Shown here: positions 49,623-58,064 of the stretch, one piece after another
Numbering within the stretch: the first letter of the stretch is position 1
Layout: each line of letters opens with the position of its first letter
Assembly (NCBI RefSeq): GCF_004522235.1
Contig: NZ_SDLT01000005.1
Coordinates: 248,001 to 312,000, forward strand
Origin: Amycolatopsis nivea
Lineage (GTDB): Bacteria; Actinomycetota; Actinomycetes; Mycobacteriales; Pseudonocardiaceae
Direction of reading: 5' to 3'
Length of the DNA: 64,000 nt
Made by a program: the position numbers and the translations under genes
Notes under the pieces: generated by a model
Told to the model about the DNA's origin: nothing
Databases searched by the model: none
Seen by the model: the letters and a program-made list of their open reading frames with translations, nothing else

Positions 49623-50494
49623 CCCGCGACTCGCGCGGCGACGTCCTCGATTTCCCGCACGGCGACGTCCGGCTGATCCTGGTAAATGTAATGCCCGCTG
49701 GTTTTCGCGACGGTCAGTTCGCTGCGGCTGGAAAGCGCGAGCCACTTCACCTGGCCCTCGGTCCACGCCCGTTCCAATCCCGGACCGTACTGCGGCAGTT
49801 GCGCGAGGTATTCCTTCCCGTGCTTGATCACCTCGACCGGAATGTCCCCGGCGGATTTCACGTCCGCGTCGGCGACGACCAGTTTTTCCGGGCTTTCGCC
49901 GTTGAAGACCGCCAGGGTCTGCGCGCGGAGATCGGCCGCGTCCCCGGTGGCGTCGGCGGGGATTTCCCTGGTCAGGTCCGCGCCCTGGGTCGGCGAGGTG
50001 GCGTCCATCAGCACCAGGCCCTTGACCTTGTCCTGGTGGTCCGGGGCGTAGCGGGCGGCGATCAGCCCGCCGAGCGAATGCCCTGCCAGCACGACCGGCG
50101 AATCCGCGGCGAGCTGGCCGAGGACGCCGGTCAGCACCTTTCCGGTGGTCTCGAACGTCTGCCGGTCGGCGGGCTGATCGCTGCCGCCCGCGCCGAGCCG
50201 GTCGTAGGAACACACCCGGTTCTTCTTGCCGAGCGTTTCCTGCAGACTGGCGAATTTGTCCAGCGCGTCACCGCCTCCGTGCAGCAGAATGACGACCGGT
50301 TTGCCTTTTTCCAGCGTTCCCGAACACGATACGTTCACCGATTTGCCGTCCACGGTGATTTTCTTCGCGCCGGTGAACGCGGCCTGGCTGACCGGTGCGC
50401 TGCTCGGTGCCGAATCCGCTTCTGTTTCCTCGTCGCATCCCGCCAGAAGCAGACAGGCCGCGATCACCGCCGCGGTTCCCCCGGCCTTGTGCAT
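49619..50494 (-). CDS. Lipoprotein alpha/beta hydrolase
   Basis: A 291-residue surface lipoprotein with signal peptide and lipobox LLAGC (lipid-modified Cys near residue 20). The alpha/beta hydrolase fold follows: HGGG oxyanion loop (VILLHGGGDALD), nucleophile elbow GHSLGG, and catalytic His in SGHYIYQDQP. It is an esterase or peptidase-like enzyme held at the outer face of the membrane. ATG 50494 was chosen because AAGGGG lies 6 bases upstream; ATG 50509 is in frame but lacks this. It converges with the response regulator gene (4-bp overlap). Confidence 0.86.
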   Translation of the reverse strand: MHKAGGTAAVIAACLLLAGCDEETEADSAPSSAPVSQAAFTGAKKITVDGKSVNVSCSGTLEKGKPVVILLHGGGDALDKFASLQETLGKKNRVCSYDRLGAGGSDQPADRQTFETTGKVLTGVLGQLAADSPVVLAGHSLGGLIAARYAPDHQDKVKGLVLMDATSPTQGADLTREIPADATGDAADLRAQTLAVFNGESPEKLVVADADVKSAGDIPVEVIKHGKEYLAQLPQYGPGLERAWTEGQVKWLALSSRSELTVAKTSGHYIYQDQPDVAVREIEDVAARVAG

Positions 50495-50571
50495 CGAATA
50501 CCCCTTCATGCCGGAAAACGCTACTGATCCGGTCGGGCTAAAACGTCCCCGCGCGGTGGACACCTGCGGGT

Positions 50572-50598
50572 AGCTCTCCTGGGGGACACCGGAGAGCT
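50572..50598. promoter_or_regulatory. Inverted repeat and -10 box of the SARP gene
   Basis: AGCTCTCC (50572-50579), 11 bp, GGAGAGCT (50591-50598) is a perfect 8-bp inverted repeat. TAAACT (50603-50608) follows and lies 6 nt from the ATG at 50615, as in a leaderless transcript. The repeat would occupy the -35 region. Confidence 0.5.
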
Positions 50599-50614
50599 GC
50601 TTTAAACTCCCGGT

Positions 50615-53443
50615 ATGTCGTCGGGCGCCGTGCGAACCGGCCGGGGAGGGGCGGAGCCCGGGTCCCGGCTGGAGTTCGCGGTGCTCGGGCCGGTCCGCGG
50701 CTGGTACGGCGGGCAGCCGCTGGAACTCGGGCCGGTGCTGCGGACGACGATGCTGGTCGCGCTGCTGCTGCGGCCGGACGTCACGGTCAGCCGGGCCGAG
50801 CTGGTCGACCGGGTGTGGGGCGAGCATCCGCCGGAGAGCGACGGCGTGCCCGGCTACATCTACCAGCTGCGGAAATCCCTGGCCGCGGCCGGCGCGGACG
50901 CGAAATCCGTGCTCCGGACCGATCCAGGCGGGTACCGGTTCGCCGGGGCCGGCGTCGGGGTGGACGCGGTGCGGGTCGACGAGATCGCCGCCCAAGCCAA
51001 GAAAGCCGCCGCAGCTGGCTCGCTCGCCGCGGCCGCCGACGGGTACGGGCAGGCGCTGGCGTTCTACGAGGGCGTTCCGCTGGCCGGACTGCCCGGCCCT
51101 TTCGCCGAACGGGAGCGAAGGCGGTTCGTCGAACGCCGCGTCGGGCTGGTCGAGGGCCGGACGGACGCGTTGATCCGGCTGGGCGATTACGCGTCGGCGA
51201 TCGGCGAGGTGTCGGCGCTGCTCGCCGAGCATCCGGACCGCGAACCGCTGACCGGCCTGCTCATGCGGGCCCTTTACGGGGCCGGCCGGCAGAGCGACGC
51301 GCTCGACACCTGGCGCGAGTTCCGTGTCCGGATGCGCGATGAGCTGGGGCTGGAACCCAGCGAAGACCTGCGTCGCGTGCACGAGGCGGTGCTGCGCGGC
51401 GATGACGGAGCGCTCGGCGTCGCGGCGCGGCCAGCCACGGCGCCCAGGATCCGGGACGAGCTTCCGCACGACGTCGGCGAACTGTCCGGCCGCGACGACG
51501 AACTCGCCCGGCTCGTCGCGCCCGGAAGCGCAGTGTCCGCAGTGGACGGAGTACCCGGGTCTGGGAAAACGGCGCTCGCGGTGCGCGCGGCCCAGGTGCT
51601 GCGCGAGGAACATCCCGACGGCTGCCTGTTCGTCGCACTGCACGGGCACAGCACCAGCCGCGCTCCGCTCACTCCGGTACGGGTGGTGCGCCGATTGCTG
51701 CGCTCGGCGGGCGTCAACGAGCAGAACATTCCGGATGACCTGGACGAATTGTCCGCGAACTGGCGCGCCGCCACCGCTCCGCTGCGCCTGGTTCTGGTGC
51801 TGGACGACGCGATCAGCGCCGAGCAGGTCCGCCCGCTGCTTCCTGGCGGAACCGGAAACCGGGTGCTGATCACCAGCCGTCGCCGACTGCTCGGTTTGGA
51901 CGTTGAACGCCGGATTTCCCTGGGCCCGTTGACTTCCGACGCCGCCGCGGGCTTGCTGGGCCGGATCGTCGGCCCGGCGCGGGCGAGCCAGGAACGCGCG
52001 GCCGTGCACGAACTGGCCAGCCTGTGCGGACGTCTTCCGCTCGCCCTGCGCATCGCGGGCGCCCGGCTGCAAAACCGTCCGATGTGGACCTTCCGCGACC
52101 TGGCGGACCGGCTCGCCGACGACACTGACCGGCTCGGCGAACTGACCGCTGAAGAACGCAGCGTCGAGGCCGCGTTCCGGCTTTCCTATGACCAGCTTCC
52201 GCCTAAAACTCAACGTGCCTTCCGCACTCTGGGCCGCGCGCCCGCACCTGAATTCGACGAACTCGTCCTCGCCGCGATGCTCGGCTGTCCCCGGCGCGAG
52301 GCGGAAAGCGTGCTCGAAGACTTGGTCGACGCGAACCTGGTGCAAGCGCCCGCCGCGGGCCGGTACCGGATGCACGACCTGGTCGCCGTCTACGCGCGCC
52401 GCCTCGCCGCGGACGAACCCGACGTCGCGAGCGGACTAGGTGTCTACCTGCACGCCTGCCGCGCCGCGAGCGAATGGGGCGAACCTGGTTTCCCCAGCGG
52501 CCCGGCACCCACCGACCCGCCTTTCGCAGGACTCGTCGACGCGTCGGCGTGGCTGGACCAGGCAGGCGACCTGGTGGAAGTCGTCTCGTCCGCAGTCGCC
52601 GCGGGCCATCCGGACTACGCGTGCTGGATTGCCGAGGGAGCCGTCGACTACCTCGTGCGCCGCATCCGGTACCGGGAATGTGTTGCCCTGCTGGAAGTTG
52701 CTCTGTCCGAAGTAGACAACGTGGCGGACCAGCGGATGAGGACAGCACTGCGATTCGGACTCGGCTGGGCATACCTCGGGCTGGGCGATCCCGTCCAGGC
52801 GAGGCAATGGTGCGAGGAAGGCCTGCGGATCAGCCGGGAAAACGGCGACCGGCGAGAAACCGCACGGGGCTTGTGCGGACTGGGAATGGTCACGATGTTC
52901 GCCGGACCGCTGGACGAAGCGGAACAAGTGCTGACCGACGCCCGGAGGCTGGCCGAAGAAGTGGCGGACAGCTGGTTAGTCGAACGAGCGGTCTCGGGCC
53001 TAGGGTACGTGCATTTCAAGCACGGCGAATACGAACGCTCGCTCGTCCGTTTCGCCGAATCGCGAGAAGTCGCGGTCGCAACGGGAAATCCGGCGATGCT
53101 GGGCCGGGCGTCCAGCCACATCGGCAGCGTCCGCCTGCATATGGGCCGCCCGGACGCGGCGGAACCCTTGCGCGAGGCAGTCGAATTGGCTGAGCGGCTC
53201 GACGACCGGTTGTTGCTGGTGAGTTCGCTTTCGCGGCTCGGTTCTGCGGAACAGGAATGGGGGAGCCTGGATCTCGCACTCTCGTATCATCTGCGGGCAC
53301 TGAGCGCGTTGACCGACCAGATGTCCCCGTGGGCAGAGATCGAGGTCCGAAACCGGCTGGGGGCTTGTCACCAGGCGAGGGGCGAGGACGAGGCGGCGCG
53401 GGAGCAGTTTGCTCGCGCCGCGGTCCTCACTGAGGCGAACTGA
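50615..53443 (+). CDS. AfsR/SARP-family regulator with NB-ARC ATPase and TPR domains
   Basis: A 942-residue multidomain regulator. The winged-helix trans_reg_C domain is at about 10-100 (VWGEHPPESDGVPGYIYQLRKSL). The BTAD domain is at about 105-255. An NB-ARC/STAND ATPase follows with P-loop GVPGSGKT (312-319) and RVLITSRRRLLGL. TPR-like helices run from about 650 to the end. AfsR-like proteins integrate signals to switch on secondary metabolism. No biosynthetic cluster lies within the window, so its target may be distant or global. It is probably leaderless. Confidence 0.92.
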   Translation: MSSGAVRTGRGGAEPGSRLEFAVLGPVRGWYGGQPLELGPVLRTTMLVALLLRPDVTVSRAELVDRVWGEHPPESDGVPGYIYQLRKSLAAAGADAKSVLRTDPGGYRFAGAGVGVDAVRVDEIAAQAKKAAAAGSLAAAADGYGQALAFYEGVPLAGLPGPFAERERRRFVERRVGLVEGRTDALIRLGDYASAIGEVSALLAEHPDREPLTGLLMRALYGAGRQSDALDTWREFRVRMRDELGLEPSEDLRRVHEAVLRGDDGALGVAARPATAPRIRDELPHDVGELSGRDDELARLVAPGSAVSAVDGVPGSGKTALAVRAAQVLREEHPDGCLFVALHGHSTSRAPLTPVRVVRRLLRSAGVNEQNIPDDLDELSANWRAATAPLRLVLVLDDAISAEQVRPLLPGGTGNRVLITSRRRLLGLDVERRISLGPLTSDAAAGLLGRIVGPARASQERAAVHELASLCGRLPLALRIAGARLQNRPMWTFRDLADRLADDTDRLGELTAEERSVEAAFRLSYDQLPPKTQRAFRTLGRAPAPEFDELVLAAMLGCPRREAESVLEDLVDANLVQAPAAGRYRMHDLVAVYARRLAADEPDVASGLGVYLHACRAASEWGEPGFPSGPAPTDPPFAGLVDASAWLDQAGDLVEVVSSAVAAGHPDYACWIAEGAVDYLVRRIRYRECVALLEVALSEVDNVADQRMRTALRFGLGWAYLGLGDPVQARQWCEEGLRISRENGDRRETARGLCGLGMVTMFAGPLDEAEQVLTDARRLAEEVADSWLVERAVSGLGYVHFKHGEYERSLVRFAESREVAVATGNPAMLGRASSHIGSVRLHMGRPDAAEPLREAVELAERLDDRLLLVSSLSRLGSAEQEWGSLDLALSYHLRALSALTDQMSPWAEIEVRNRLGACHQARGEDEAAREQFARAAVLTEAN

Positions 53444-53445
53444 GC

Positions 53446-53475
53446 GGCCGGGTTGGCGCGGCGGCCAACCCGGCC
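53446..53475. terminator. Hairpin terminator between SARP and YceI genes
   Basis: GGCCGGGTTGGC (53446-53457) and GCCAACCCGGCC (53464-53475) are perfect 12-bp complements with a 6-nt loop. They lie between convergent stops. Confidence 0.75.
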
Positions 53476-53489
53476 GGTCCACTGTCCAC

Positions 53490-54056
53490 TCAGGAAGCGC
53501 GAATCGCCTCGATCTCAAGGACGAGTTCGATTTCCTTCGAGACCAGCAGGCCTCCCGATTCCAGCACCATGTTCCAGACCAGCCCCCAATCCTCGCGGTT
53601 GATTTTGCCGCGAGCGGAGAACACCGCGCGATCGTTCCCCCACGGATCGCGCGCGTGGCCGAGATACTCGACGGCGAGGGTGACCGGACGCGAGACGCCC
53701 TTGATGGTCAGGTCCCCGACCATGGTCGCCTCGGCGCCGGTCACGGTGACCGAGGTCGATGCGAACGTGGCCCGCGGATACTGTTCCACGTCAAAGAAAT
53801 CGCCGGAACGGAGATGGTCGTCCCGGGTCTGATCTCCACTGTCCACAGTGGCCATTTCGATGACCGCGCGCACCGTGGTGTCCTCGATCTTCTCGCCGAT
53901 TTCGACCGTGGCGTCGACCCCGGTGAACCGGCCGCGGACCTTGGTGAGCAGGAAATGTCTGCCCACGAAGCCGACCTCGGCGTGCCCTGGGTCGACCTTC
54001 CAGGTCCCGGCGGCGGGAAGTGCCGTTCCGGCGACCACGCGGGTTGCGTCTGTCAT
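53490..54056 (-). CDS. YceI family protein
   Basis: A 188-residue lipocalin-like beta-barrel of the YceI family. It has TWKVDPGHAEVGFVGRHFLLTKVRGRFTGVDATVEI, the central HLRSGDFFDVEQYPRATF and the closing FSARGKINREDWGLVWN. YceI proteins bind isoprenoid-like or lipid molecules. There is no signal peptide, so it is cytoplasmic here. It is the second gene after a rhodanese and is separated from it by 20 bp. The MarR gene upstream probably controls both. Confidence 0.9.
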   Translation of the reverse strand: MTDATRVVAGTALPAAGTWKVDPGHAEVGFVGRHFLLTKVRGRFTGVDATVEIGEKIEDTTVRAVIEMATVDSGDQTRDDHLRSGDFFDVEQYPRATFASTSVTVTGAEATMVGDLTIKGVSRPVTLAVEYLGHARDPWGNDRAVFSARGKINREDWGLVWNMVLESGGLLVSKEIELVLEIEAIRAS

Positions 54057-54076
54057 GGCGTTTCCCTCCTTTGCTC

Positions 54077-54406
54077 TCAACGGCCGGATTCGGTCGGCAG
54101 TCCGGCCGCGATCCAGTCGGCTTTGCCCTCGTCGTAGTCGAAGACCTGGGTGTATCCGAGTTCCGCCAAGTGCTTCGCGACGGTGGCCGAGTTCTGGCAA
54201 GGGGAGTCGGCGCAGTAGACGATCACCGCGGAGTCCTTGTGCGGCAACAAGGTTGGCGCGAGTTTCTCGACGTCGTCGACCGGCAGGTTGAGCGCGCCGG
54301 GCAGATGCGCCTTCGCGTAGTAGTCGGCGGGCAGCGCCTCGACGACGATCGCCGATCCCGCGTCAATGTGCTTCTTGACCTCGTCGCGCGTGATGGGTTC
54401 GACCAT
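54077..54406 (-). CDS. Rhodanese-domain sulfurtransferase
   Basis: A 109-residue single-domain rhodanese. The active-site loop is YCADSPCQNSATVAKHL, with two cysteines five residues apart; the first aligns with the usual YC sulfur-carrying position. It may move sulfane sulfur or act in redox defence. ATG 54406 follows GAGGAGG (read on the minus strand). It leads an operon with YceI and is divergent from a MarR regulator across two copies of a 19-bp motif. Confidence 0.87.
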   Translation of the reverse strand: MVEPITRDEVKKHIDAGSAIVVEALPADYYAKAHLPGALNLPVDDVEKLAPTLLPHKDSAVIVYCADSPCQNSATVAKHLAELGYTQVFDYDEGKADWIAAGLPTESGR

Positions 54407-54423
54407 CGGTGCCTCCTCAGGAT

Positions 54424-54470
54424 TTAAGTGCGTACGCACGCACCTTACTCATTAAGTGCGCCCGCACGCA
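54424..54470. promoter_or_regulatory. Two 19-bp operator repeats between rhodanese and MarR genes
   Basis: TTAAGTGCGTACGCACGCA (54424-54442) and TTAAGTGCGCCCGCACGCA (54452-54470) differ at two positions and are 28 bp apart. The first contains a perfect palindrome, GTGCGTACGCAC (54429-54440). The second copy overlaps the expected -35 region of the MarR promoter, whose -10 box TACACT is at 54477-54482. Confidence 0.7.
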
Positions 54471-54489
54471 ATGACCTACACTGGGAGGC

Positions 54490-54945
54490 GTGAGCGACCC
54501 GAAGATCGGCCTGGACGCGTGGCGGGCGATGCTGCTCGCGCACAGCGCCGCGGTGCGAGCCATCGAAACCGACGTGCAACGGGGCGGGACCGTGCCCCTG
54601 GCCTGGTACGACGTCCTGCTGGAACTGAACGCGGCGGGAAAGAAGGGGCTGCGGATGGCGGAGGTCGCCGAACGCGTGGTGCTCAGCCGGACGCGGGTGA
54701 GCAGGCTGGTCGACGAGATGGTCCGTGCCGAGCTGGTGACGAAGCGCCCGGAGCCGGACGACCGCCGGGTCAGCTGGGCGGTGATCACCGACGAAGGCGT
54801 CCGCGCGCTGCGCAAGACCGCGCCGGTCTACCTGCAGAGCATCGAGCGGCATTTCTCGGCGCACCTCAGCGATGAGGAAGCCGCGGTGATCGGGAAGGCG
54901 CTGCTGCGGGTCGCCGAAAGCGGGAAGTCCGGACGGCCGAGCTAG
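54490..54945 (+). CDS. MarR family regulator
   Basis: A 151-residue winged-helix regulator (GLRMAEVAERVVLSRTRVSRLVDEMVRAELVTKRPEPDDRRVSWAVITDEG). The GTG start lies 7 nt after TACACT, which indicates a leaderless message, though GGGAGG also precedes it. It is divergent from the rhodanese/YceI operon. The duplicated palindromic boxes between them are its likely sites. Confidence 0.88.
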   Translation: MSDPKIGLDAWRAMLLAHSAAVRAIETDVQRGGTVPLAWYDVLLELNAAGKKGLRMAEVAERVVLSRTRVSRLVDEMVRAELVTKRPEPDDRRVSWAVITDEGVRALRKTAPVYLQSIERHFSAHLSDEEAAVIGKALLRVAESGKSGRPS

Positions 54946-55057
54946 CGAAATAGCGGCCGTGCACTGTGGTGAGGGGAGTCCCTGCGGTTCAGGTGCCACC
55001 TGACATCGGCCGAGGGAGGCCTGGCGTCAGAAACCGGAAAAAGAAGTGAAGAAGATG

Positions 55058-55130
55058 TGCCCTCGGCAGGATTCGAACCTGCGACACCTGCCTCCGGAGG
55101 GCAGTGCTCTATCCCCTGAGCTACGAGGGC
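55058..55130 (-). tRNA. tRNA-Arg (anticodon CCG)
   Basis: A 73-nt cloverleaf on the minus strand. The acceptor stem is GCCCTCG/CGAGGGC with discriminator A. The D-arm is GCTC-AGGGGATA-GAGC. The anticodon arm CTGCC-CTCCGGA-GGCAG gives anticodon CCG, reading CGG arginine codons. The T-arm is GCAGG-TTCGAAT-CCTGC. The CCA end is not encoded. No integrase or direct repeat flanks it. A 15-bp palindrome (TCAGGTG-C-CACCTGA, 54989-55003) lies downstream. Confidence 0.95.
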
Positions 55131-55235
55131 TCGCTTGCGCGACTGGACAGAGCCTAGCGCATGCCCCTTTCCGGCTGTGCACAGGAGGGGGCTTAACGCG
55201 GTAGCGTCGGATCATCGACGCGGAGGGAGGCGGCG

Positions 55236-56357
55236 GTGGGCGCCGAGCCGTTCCAGGTCAGGGTGGCTGAGCAGGACATCGAGGACGTGCGGGCGCGGTT
55301 GCGGCGCACGAGGTGGCCGGAGGCGGAGACCGTCGGCGACTGGGCGCAGGGAGTGCCGCTCGGCTATGCCAAGGAGCTCTGCCGCAGCTGGGCCGAGAAT
55401 TACGACTTCGGGTTCGCCGACCGGCTCAACGTCTTCCCGCAGTTCCGTCAGGAGATCGACGGTCTCGGGATTCACTTCGTGCACCTCCGCTCGCCGGAGC
55501 CGGACGCGTTTCCGCTGGTGATCACGCACGGCTGGCCGGGGTCGGTCCTCGAATTCCTCGACATCCTCGGCCCGCTGACCAACCCGCGGGGCCACGGTGG
55601 CGATCCGGCGGACGCGTTTCATGTCGTCGCGCCGTCGTTGCCGGGGTACGGCTGGAGCGACAAGCCGAGCGAAACCGGTTGGGGCGTGCGGAAAATCGCG
55701 ACCGCTTGGGATCAGTTGATGGTCTCGCTCGGCTACGACCGTTATGGCGCGCAGGGCGGCGACTGGGGTTCGGCGGTCTCGGGGGCGCTCGGCGAAGTGG
55801 CGCGGGAGCGGGTCGCGGGGGTGCACGTCAACATGGCGGCAGCTCCCCGGGGCGAGTTCAAGGACGAGACCGACGAGGAGCGTGAAGGGGCGCAGGCGGC
55901 GGCGGAGTTCCGGCGCACCGGCCAGGGATATTCGGGGCAGCAGGGCACGCGGCCGCAGACGCTGGGCTACGGACTGACCGACTCGCCGGCCGGGCAGGCG
56001 GCCTGGATCGCCGAGAAGTTCTGGGCCTGGACCGACAACAACGGCCATCCAGAGGACGCGGTCACCCGGCAGCAGTTGCTCGACGCGATCTCGGCGTACT
56101 GGTTCACCGCGTCGGCGACGTCGTCCGCGCGGCTGTACTGGGAGAGCTACCGCAGCTTCGGCGATCTCGTCACGGCGCCGTCCGGCATCTCCGTCTACCC
56201 GCGCGACATCATCCGCCCGTCGCGGCGGCAGGCGGCGCTCAAGTACACCGATTTGCGCTGGTTCGAGCGGCTGCCGCGCGGCGGGCACTTCGCCGCCATG
56301 GAACAACCGGCGTCGCTCGTCGAGCAGATCCGCGGGTTCTTCCGGCTCGTGCGCTGA
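55236..56357 (+). CDS. Epoxide hydrolase (EPHX1-like alpha/beta hydrolase)
   Basis: A 373-residue enzyme. It has the N-terminal EHN meander (FQVRVAEQDIEDVRARLRRTRWPEAETVGDWAQGVPL) typical of microsomal-type epoxide hydrolases. The oxyanion motif is HGWPGS, the nucleophilic Asp lies in QGGDWGSAVS and the catalytic His in LPRGGHFAAMEQP. The GTG start follows GGAGGGAGG. It opens epoxides to diols. It is a single gene between tRNA-Arg and a metal exporter. Confidence 0.9.
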   Translation: MGAEPFQVRVAEQDIEDVRARLRRTRWPEAETVGDWAQGVPLGYAKELCRSWAENYDFGFADRLNVFPQFRQEIDGLGIHFVHLRSPEPDAFPLVITHGWPGSVLEFLDILGPLTNPRGHGGDPADAFHVVAPSLPGYGWSDKPSETGWGVRKIATAWDQLMVSLGYDRYGAQGGDWGSAVSGALGEVARERVAGVHVNMAAAPRGEFKDETDEEREGAQAAAEFRRTGQGYSGQQGTRPQTLGYGLTDSPAGQAAWIAEKFWAWTDNNGHPEDAVTRQQLLDAISAYWFTASATSSARLYWESYRSFGDLVTAPSGISVYPRDIIRPSRRQAALKYTDLRWFERLPRGGHFAAMEQPASLVEQIRGFFRLVR

Positions 56358-56435
56358 TCTTTCCCACCTCGCGGAACAGGGCTGGGGGAAACGCGTCACC
56401 AGGCGTTAGAGTGAAGTTAGGCTACCCTGTATTGC

Positions 56436-56449
56436 ACATATGCGCATGT
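56436..56449. promoter_or_regulatory. Candidate metal-sensor operator upstream of the CDF gene
   Basis: ACATATGCGCATGT is a near-perfect palindrome in a locally AT-rich promoter region (56424-56465). It resembles the ATATG/CATAT-type sites of ArsR/SmtB nickel, cobalt and cadmium sensors. No sensor gene is adjacent. Confidence 0.4.
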
Positions 56450-56491
56450 CACTATATATTCCTCTCGACACCGAAACTTGGGAGGCGAGCG

Positions 56492-57412
56492 ATGGGACAC
56501 GGGCACGGCCACGGGCACACCGCCGCTCCGGCGAGCGCGTCCGGCCGCTACGTCCGCGCGCTGCTGATCGCTCTCGCGGTCGGTGCCGGGTTCATGGTGC
56601 TGGAGTTCGCGGTCGGCTTCGCCACCGGTTCCCTCGCGCTGATCTCCGACGCCGCGCACATGTTCACCGACGTTCTCGGCGTCGGAATGGCGCTCGCCGC
56701 GATCGTGCTCGCCCGGCGCAGCGGGCCGACGCCCAGCCGCACGTTCGGCATGTACCGGGCGGAAGTCCTTGCCGCCCTGGCGAATGCGGTCCTGTTGTTC
56801 GGTGTCGCCGGGTATGTGGCAGTGGAGGCGATCGGCCGGATCACCGACCCTCCGGAGGTGCCTGGCCTGCCGGTGCTGCTCGCCGCGGCAGCGGGTCTGG
56901 TCGCCAACATCGTGTCGTTCCTGGTGCTGCGCTCGGGCGCGAAGGAGAGCCTGAACGTCCGCGGCGCGTACCTCGAGGTGCTGGCTGACCTCATCGGCTC
57001 GGTCGGCGTGCTGCTCAGCGGCGCGATCACGCTCACCACCGGCTGGCGCTACGCCGACCCGATCATCGGTGTCGCGATCGGCCTGTTCGTGCTGCCGCGC
57101 ACCTGGACGCTCGCCCGCCGCGCGCTGCGGATCCTGTTCCAGCACGCGCCGGCCGGCGTGGACGTCGGCGAGATCAGCACCGAACTCGCCGCGCTGCCGG
57201 GTGTCGCGGACGTGCACGACCTGCACGTGTGGACGCTGACCTCGGGCATGGAGGTCGCGTCGGCGCACCTGACGGTGAAGGCCGACGCCGAACAGTCCAC
57301 TGTGCTCACCAAGGCGCAGGACCTGCTCTCGGTCCGCTACGAGATCAAACACGCGACGCTGCAAGTCGAGGGACCGCAATGCGCCCGCCGGTGCACGGAG
57401 CTGTCCTGGTAG
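56492..57412 (+). CDS. Cation diffusion facilitator (CDF) metal exporter
   Basis: A 306-residue efflux protein. It has a His-rich start (MGHGHGHGH) and six helices with the metal-binding HxxxD-type pairs (LISDAAHMFTDVLG in TM2 and YLEVLADLIGSVGVLLSG in TM5). The cytoplasmic C-terminal domain (VADVHDLHVWTLTSGMEVASAHL) senses metal and dimerises. The pattern matches ZitB/CzcD-like zinc, cobalt or cadmium exporters. ATG 56492 follows GGGAGG; an upstream in-frame ATG would add an unlikely hydrophobic leader through the operator. Confidence 0.92.
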   Translation: MGHGHGHGHTAAPASASGRYVRALLIALAVGAGFMVLEFAVGFATGSLALISDAAHMFTDVLGVGMALAAIVLARRSGPTPSRTFGMYRAEVLAALANAVLLFGVAGYVAVEAIGRITDPPEVPGLPVLLAAAAGLVANIVSFLVLRSGAKESLNVRGAYLEVLADLIGSVGVLLSGAITLTTGWRYADPIIGVAIGLFVLPRTWTLARRALRILFQHAPAGVDVGEISTELAALPGVADVHDLHVWTLTSGMEVASAHLTVKADAEQSTVLTKAQDLLSVRYEIKHATLQVEGPQCARRCTELSW

Positions 57413-57422
57413 ACCGGGGGCT

Positions 57423-58019
57423 ATGCGCAAGGACTTCGACCCCGCACAGCTGGCCCCGAACGCGTTCTACCACCTGATGACCGCGACCGTCGTGCCGCGG
57501 CCCATCGCCTGGGTCTCGAGCGTTTCCCGCGACGGAGTGGACAACCTCGCGCCGCATTCGTTCTTCACCGTCGCCTCGGCCGCGCCCGCGGTCCTGCAGT
57601 TCACCTCGGTCGGCCGGAAAGACACCCTGCGCAACGTCGAGGCGACCCGCCAGTTCGTGGTCAACCTCGCGCCCGAGCCGCTGTTCGAGCAGATCAACGC
57701 CACCGGCGCGGATTTCCCGCCGGAGCTGAGCGAATTCGACGAGGCCGGGCTGACCCGCGAGCCGAGCCTCAAGGTCCGCCCGCCGCGGGTCGCGGAATCA
57801 CCGGTGGCGTTCGAATGCGAACTGCACAGCACGGTCGGTTTCGGCCGCTCGACGGTGGTGTTCGGCCGGGTCGTGCACCTCGCGGTCAACGAGGACGTCC
57901 TCGACGGCGACCACCCGCTGATCGACCGGCTGCGGCCGCTGTCCCGGCTGGGGCGCGACGAATGGGGAACGCTGGGCGACATCAAGGAACTGGCGCGGCC
58001 CACCTACAAAAACTCGTGA
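57423..58019 (+). CDS. Flavin reductase-like (DIM6/NTAB) FMN-binding protein
   Basis: A 198-residue split-barrel flavoprotein. It has FYHLMTATVVPRPIAWVSSVSRDGVDNLAPHSFFTVASAAP, RKDTLRNVEATRQFVVNLA and a C-terminal LSRLGRDEWGTLGDI. Members reduce FMN or act as flavin-dependent oxygenases. It begins 10 bp after the CDF stop, so cotranscription is likely, although the functional link is unclear. A hairpin (58017-58054) follows it. Confidence 0.87.
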   Translation: MRKDFDPAQLAPNAFYHLMTATVVPRPIAWVSSVSRDGVDNLAPHSFFTVASAAPAVLQFTSVGRKDTLRNVEATRQFVVNLAPEPLFEQINATGADFPPELSEFDEAGLTREPSLKVRPPRVAESPVAFECELHSTVGFGRSTVVFGRVVHLAVNEDVLDGDHPLIDRLRPLSRLGRDEWGTLGDIKELARPTYKNS

Positions 58020-58054
58020 GCGCCCGCCCCGGTCAGAACCGCGACAGGCGCTCA
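58017..58054. terminator. Hairpin between convergent flavoprotein and DUF305 genes
   Basis: TGAGCGCC (58017-58024) pairs with GGCGCTCA (58047-58054) around a 22-nt loop that can fold further (CGGT/ACCG). It lies in the 45-bp gap between convergent stops. Confidence 0.5.
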
Positions 58055-58064
58055 CAAGCGGAGG

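Noticed and set aside
49619..52375. A 918-codon minus-strand frame extending the lipoprotein hydrolase upstream
   Set aside because: The part upstream of 50509 is antisense to the SARP gene, and the signal peptide and lipobox begin at 50494.
53016..53300. Small minus-strand frames near the SARP 3' end
   Set aside because: They are antisense to the TPR region, with no initiation signals or motifs.
55058..55130. tRNA-Arg as an attachment site for an integrated element
   Set aside because: No integrase, direct repeat of the tRNA 3' end or composition shift is seen within several kb on either side.
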